Shown in pieces: positions 59,144 to 64,000 of a stretch of 64,000 bases of DNA. Below the pieces are notes generated by a model. That model was not told the DNA's origin. It made no database searches and saw only the letters and a program-made list of their open reading frames with translations. Both the position numbers and the translations under genes were made by a program. Source of the stretch: Pegea sp. RAD2-039 (Eukaryota; Chordata; Thaliacea; Salpida; Salpidae); contig JAQGEQ010000045.1 of NCBI GenBank assembly GCA_034620365.1, positions 1-64,000 of the forward strand. Direction: 5' to 3'. Numbering within the stretch: the first letter of the stretch is position 1; each line of letters starts with the position of its first letter.

Positions 59144-62100
59144 CTAAGCTGTCCCATTTGTAATAACTGATTCAACCGATGTTTGCTTATCCTCTTTACT
59201 CTGAAAACAACAAGCTTTTACCACTTATCTAAAATATTAATATTTGTGTCTAAATATAGAATTAGTTATTTTTATGAGATTATTTAACTTGTTTAAAACT
59301 TCAATTATTTATTTATGATATTAATTAACCAATCAGCACCTTTGTAGTAACTTTAGGTTTGTCAGCTGGTTTAGAAGCTGATTTTATAGCTGGTTGCTTT
59401 TCCTCCTCTGGAAAACAATAAAATTAAATATTTGGAAGGGTTTTTCGATTCATGCAAAACAGAGAAACTGTCAATTAAGTGAAGAAGCAGTTTTTGGTGG
59501 AGAAAGCGAAATGCAAATCGGCCGTCATCATCATCAAACAAAGAAACCTGAAACAGAACTTTGCTTCGTATCGTTGATGGTAATTGAAGAATCAGCAAAA
59601 CTACTGATGGTGCAAAGAGGTGGAAAATCAATGTCTGAACTGTGATCTGTAGATAAAAAGATTTCAACAACTGTTGAAGAAGGATAAGAAGAGTTTGGAA
59701 ATAGTATTTGATGTTTCAGTCAAATTTTCAGCAAGTTGATTAACAACTGTTTCAAACAACAACAGCTGCTGCTACTGATGATGACGTAGATAGAAATTCT
59801 TCTATCAACTCACTAATATCGCCATTCACCATCTTCTGCTCACCACCACCAGTCTTTCGGGGCTTCGGACCACGACCTAAGGACACATCAGGTCTTATTT
59901 GCTGACCAATCTGAACTGGAAATTACCTCGAGAACCTCGCGAACTTCTATTGGGTCGAGAACCTCCACGATTGTTACCCCCATTTAAGTTTAATTCGACA
60001 TCTACACCAGATTCCGATGCATCGGACGCGAGAACTTCGTAGCGATTATGATTAGGATCCGTGTTTGGAGCTGCAACATTGAATCAGTCACCAAGTAGCG
60101 ATACATCGAGAAGAGAGTGGTTTCTATCAACTACTGACAGCTAACTGATAAGAAACTTAACTGACGTTTATGGAAACCACCGCGACCTCCACCGCGTTGT
60201 TGGTTTGCTGCTCGCTCGTTGCCTTGACGACCACTTGTCGCGTTCTGGCGATCGTTAAAGCGCCCACGACCGCGATTTCGACCGCGGAAGCCTCCGCGTC
60301 GATTATCAGGGGCACCTCGTCGTAGTTTGTTCATCTGATCTTCAGTCTCCGAATTTGTGTCTGAGATGTTAGAAAGCTCAGAAGGAGCAGATTCTGTAGA
60401 AGATCAATCTCAAGATTGATGAAGATCTCGAAGTTTCGATGACAAACCGCGATCTGTGTTATTGTTACGACCACGACCTCTACCGCGACCACGTCTCACA
60501 GGTCTTGATGATCTCTGCTCCTTACCACGCGATGGACGATCACCAATCGAGTTATCGCGACCATTCGCGTCATCGACGCCATTCGCTGCGGCGCTGGGAC
60601 TGATGTAACCGGAAGAGAGGATCCCGGAAGAGCTGACATAACCGGAAGAAGGTCTACTGACACTCAATTGTCGGATCTTCTGGTTGAGATGATATCGTTG
60701 AACCCTCAGCAACTCGAGATCCTACGGATGACGTAATCAGCGGTGATGACGTCACAAACGAAATAGACCTTCAAGTAGGAGATGTGGTAGTCGAGAAGCG
60801 CGAAGACATTTTGGATCGATTCGCTGGTTCCAATGAAACGAAATGGAACCATATCTGGTTGTTTTTGTTGTTTGTTTTCTTCCTCACCAACTACACGAAC
60901 CTTCATCACTCCAGATTTATCAATCATCTCTTGGATGATCACTCCTTTCTTCCCAATCACCTTCCCTGCATCACATCTACATCCCAAAAAGTGTCCCAAT
61001 CTCTAAAAGATCAACTTACCCACAAAATTCTGGGGCACCAGATACTCTTGTTCTTTATACTCAAGAAGTTCGCGAGCTTTCTTCACAGCCACATCGCTGT
61101 CACCATAAACCGTAAACACATGGGACTGTTCGTCTAACATGATGTCCAGGACACCTGGGATACTTCGGGCAGCGATGATGTTACCCCCATCTCGACCAAT
61201 CGACAATCCAATTAGTTCTGCACTCACTTCAAATCTCTCACAACTGCTAGTGGCTCTCTCCTCGCTAACCTAAATCAAGTACTAGTGATAAGCAGTGCTG
61301 GTGATGACGTCATTCGCTATTACTGATGATGACGTCACTTATCAATTAGTATGTCTCTAAGGAGATATCACCTTGAGTTGTTCAGTTGCTTCTTCTACTC
61401 GTTGTAACATGGCAACTTTTGTACGAAGACTTCGAAAATGCATATCAGCAACAATTTCAACTCGCTTCTGGATCGCTTTGTCCAACATGAACACTTCTAG
61501 CGTTTGTGAATCTGGTTTGTAGGTTGAGAAGAGCGCGCGGACGCTACGCTTGAAGTCTTGATGAGCGTCAGAGTGCTTTGAACAACTATAGATGAAAGAA
61601 GTGAGCTTCTGGTGGAGGTTAGTTGGTGATGACGTACTAATCACAAAGCTCGTCTGGTACTTTCAGACAAGTTTTGAATATTGGAGAAAGGTCGAGAGAA
61701 GGTTGTCTGTTAACTTTACGTAATCGAGATATCGGAACAACTTCACATCCTGGTAGACGTGTGGGGCTGAGGTGGTAGCTGATGGCATATTTACCAGGGT
61801 TGACCATCATTACTGTGGCAGCAAACCAGCCATGGGGTTCACGGTCATTTGCTCGGCTACTCACCTAATTTATTTAATAATTTCACAAATGTTTGATGAT
61901 TTGTAAGATAATCACCTCAACATGCATTCCCTCTACGAGTTCTTCGGGATTAAGGATCAAAATATCACCTTGAGAGGCCAGCCTAGCCTCAGTGAAAGGA
62001 ATTTTTTTTTCTGGTTGCCAACTAAATAATAAGATTTGTTATTGAGAAGTAATTGCGCATCAAAAAGACAATCAGATTTTTGTTAAATTTAAGTTTAAAA

Positions 62101-62345
62101 TTATCCATAAAAATGTAATTTTCAATTAAAATAAACCATCTAAATTATAAACAATTTAAAATTAGATTGAGAAATATTAAAAGCTTACTTTTTATCAAAA
62201 GTCACTATAATACTATCTGTAGTAACATCTTTTAAATATGCCTGGAAAAAATATTGAATGAAAATAATGTTGTATACAGATAAGGAGATTATACCTCATA
62301 AAAAGCTCCATTTGAGCCTTTTACTTCAATCATATACTGCTCCAT
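59144..62345 (-). CDS. FMR1/FXR-family RNA-binding protein
   Basis: A cytoplasmic mRNA-binding translational regulator of the fragile-X family. Start at 62345 gives [17 protein letters not shown], the typical N-terminus. Domains in order: tandem Tudor/Agenet (WQPEKKIPF, then [14 protein letters not shown]), the KH0-like region ([28 protein letters not shown]), KH1 with GXXG loop [11 protein letters not shown]2 with [18 protein letters not shown], then RGG-rich exons at about 60480-60500 and 60180-60320 ([15 protein letters not shown]). The C-terminal exons are short: about 59830-59885 plus 59770-59830 ([13 protein letters not shown]), 59541-59640, 59342-59412 and 59144-59202. The last ends [11 protein letters not shown], like the NG-containing ends of vertebrate FXRs. 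Several introns are about 47-110 bp, and three TGACGTCA palindromes lie in two of them. It lies 641 bp downstream of PRRC1 on the same strand. Confidence 0.92.
60747..61337. promoter_or_regulatory. TGACGTCA palindromes in FMR1/FXR introns
   Basis: Perfect octamers lie at 60747 (the 47-bp intron after KH2), 61305 and 61330 (the intron before KH1). Near-matches TGACGTAA (about 60728) and TGACGTAC (about 61630) occur in or beside neighbouring introns. Confidence 0.6.
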
Positions 62346-62986
62346 ATTATAAAGGTTTATAATAATAGCAATCAGTATTTAAACTCTAATAGCTGCCAAA
62401 AAATGCAATAAATTTTAAGGTAAGTATAAATAAGAGATATTTTAACTATAGGGTTAGTAGAATTCATGAATTTTTCTATAAGATGTAGTAAAGTAAAAGA
62501 AGAATTTTTTGAATAAAATATTAAATAATAATATAGCAAACTTTGGGTTTTACTGTAAAAGTATCTATGTCTACTTGTGCACTGAAAATACTATTGTTAA
62601 AAAACTAATAATAAGAAAATAAAATAACATAATTTATATGAATGATGCCAATGTCAAAAGCTGTTAGATTGGTTTATAAATGCAGAAAAGCAAAATATAT
62701 ATTACTTTAAAACAAGAAAGTTCTAAGAAAAAGGAATGCTTTGATATAAAAGATTTATATAAAACTGCTAATTGCACAAGTATCTTCTAGGCTAACATTT
62801 AACAACTGGACAAAGAAACTAATAAAGTTAAAAAAAGTAATGACTTGATACTAATGAGAAAAACAATTTTGTACAAAAAAAAAACCATTAAAACAAATAT
62901 TTGATGATTAAATAAAACTAAATAACTTTTTATATGATGTTAATAAAATTCAAAGCGTTATATATAACAGTTATAAGGATAAAAAA
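62346..62986. other. AT-rich spacer between PRRC1 and FMR1/FXR
   Basis: It includes the FMR1 promoter and the PRRC1 3' UTR. No further gene is seen. Confidence 0.6.
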
Positions 62987-63790
62987 CTACAAGATATTTT
63001 CTTCTAACACTTTTTGTGGTAATTTTCTGCTATATAACTGTGCCAAAGTTGTAGCTGCTGAATATATTAAATCTCTCCGTGACGTGCCAATCAAAATCCT
63101 TTGCCAATCAGAAGGATTAATCCAGTTTATTTTCTTCTGTATTGCCTCACCAATGGTCATAGCAAGACCAGACCACCTTAACTCATAATCTTTAAAGGTG
63201 GCATCTTGTACATGTTGAATTATATCACCTTCAACTGGTACAGCAACTGTATAAACTGTTAAAATGATATCGTTTACAGGATCATCTAATAAAAGACATC
63301 CAATATCAAACCATTGATCTGGTAATTGCTCATTGATAAAGTTTTCAATTGAAACACAAACTTTATTCTCATAAACTTTATCAGAAGCTCTTAACTTCTT
63401 AATTCTTTCTTGAGCACCTTTAAGGCCAGCAAGATAACCAACTGGCTGAGGAGCTATACTTGGTTGAGAATCGATACCTTTAACAGTAGCTGCACCAAAA
63501 ACATTTTGAAAAGCATCTCTAACAGCACCCCATTTAATTTCTTTTTCTGATGTCACTAATATATCAATTTCACCCCCTTCTTTCAAATAAGGAATCATTC
63601 CTGGGTCTAAAGTGATTATCATTTTGTCCATTCCATTTTTAGTGGTTTTTACGACTTTTTTAAGAAATGAATTATTAGAAGCTGATTTTATCCAGTCCCA
63701 AATTGTGTATGATTTATGAGATGATGATGATTCAATTAATTCGTTATTAGAATTGATATTTACTTCTTCATTTGTATTTACTTCCATCAT
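62987..63790 (-). CDS. PRRC1 homologue
   Basis: PRRC1 proteins work at ER exit sites, where they affect COPII coat dynamics, and bind protein kinase A regulatory subunit. The fold is related to non-canonical purine NTP phosphatases. The single exon gives 267 residues. Family landmarks are ITLDPGMIPYLKEGG, IDILVTSEKEIKWGAVRDAF, NVFGAATVKG, IAPQPVGYLAGLKGAQERI, LPDQWFDIGCLLLDDPV, YELRWSGLAMTIGEAI and GTSRRDLIYSAATTL. The N-terminus is a short Ser/Asn/Glu-rich stretch in place of the long proline-rich region of vertebrate PRRC1. Start choice between 63790 and the next ATG at 63787 is open. No introns. Confidence 0.92.
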   Translation of the reverse strand: MMEVNTNEEVNINSNNELIESSSSHKSYTIWDWIKSASNNSFLKKVVKTTKNGMDKMIITLDPGMIPYLKEGGEIDILVTSEKEIKWGAVRDAFQNVFGAATVKGIDSQPSIAPQPVGYLAGLKGAQERIKKLRASDKVYENKVCVSIENFINEQLPDQWFDIGCLLLDDPVNDIILTVYTVAVPVEGDIIQHVQDATFKDYELRWSGLAMTIGEAIQKKINWINPSDWQRILIGTSRRDLIYSAATTLAQLYSRKLPQKVLEENIL

Positions 63791-64000
63791 TTTATAAGAT
63801 TTCTCACAAATTGTTAAAATGCTATCTGCTGGTTAGGTGATAAAAATATTTAAGAAAAATTGACTTTAAGTTTTTATAACTTATGTTCAAAATTTGATAA
63901 TCTGTATTTATAATCTTATAAAATAGTATTTTTAAGTATTTAAAGAAATAAAATCAATAATATAGTATTAATGTCAACCTAAAATAAATTTTAACAATCA
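63791..64000. other. Upstream region of PRRC1
   Basis: AT-rich DNA that should include the PRRC1 promoter. Nothing else can be read before the window ends. Confidence 0.5.

Noticed and set aside
60784-61137. A 117-codon plus-strand frame
   Set aside because: It is antisense to the KH-domain exons of FMR1/FXR, which are unmistakable on the minus strand.

Overview
The window looks like nuclear DNA from an AT-rich animal genome. It has short GT-AG introns, multi-exon genes, and metazoan protein families: a p190-type RhoGAP, Mediator subunit MED1 with nuclear-receptor boxes, an FMR1/FXR protein with tandem Tudor, KH and RGG regions, CTDSPL2 and PRRC1. It also carries satellites, tRNA-derived SINEs and decayed LINE and pogo-type transposon pieces. 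I cannot name the species. There is no sign of bacterial operons.

Layout. Positions 1-1052 are a 19-bp satellite that runs straight into an exon. Positions 1053-3147 (+) hold the 3' part of a p190-like RhoGAP gene, and 6098-8845 (+) hold a second RhoGAP module with the same intron phases and three identical exon lengths. Tail to tail with it lies sorbitol dehydrogenase (8993-11156, -), then a 164-codon unknown ORF between two nearly identical 255-bp repeats (11152-11406 and 13781-14035), then an aldo-keto reductase of the aldose-reductase type (15979-17458, -). A CWH43/PGAP2IP-like GPI-lipid-remodelling membrane protein follows (19171-21564, -). Positions 21.8-25.1 kb are a transposon graveyard with LINE and pogo-like fragments. 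MED1 fills 26.9-36.9 kb (-) with about 30 exons and a long glutamine-rich block. Two intronless, related protein kinases lie at 38936-40273 and 41824-43095 (-). Galactose mutarotase (45865-47673, -) and an orphan terminal exon (50926-51142, -) come next, then CTDSPL2 (51973-54430, -), whose first intron is mostly a 15-bp minisatellite. SINE copies occupy 48.8-49.0 and 56.1-57.3 kb. FMR1/FXR (59144-62345, -) and an intronless PRRC1 (62987-63790, -) finish the window.

How genes may work together. Aldose reductase-like AKR and sorbitol dehydrogenase catalyse the two successive steps of the polyol pathway. They sit about 4.8 kb apart on the same strand, and galactose mutarotase lies about 28 kb away. 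Transcription and RNA control are represented by MED1, CTDSPL2 and FMR1/FXR.

The most unusual genome-scale signals are these: a strong excess of the palindrome TGACGTCA, mostly in short introns of the more GC-rich genes; two in-phase RhoGAP 3' modules that could be alternative last cassettes; the exact start-codon boundary of the 255-bp duplication upstream of sorbitol dehydrogenase; and two kinases that share a rare SPQ in place of the APE motif. All coordinates of exons are my reading of splice signals and protein similarity by eye; no alignment or database search was run.
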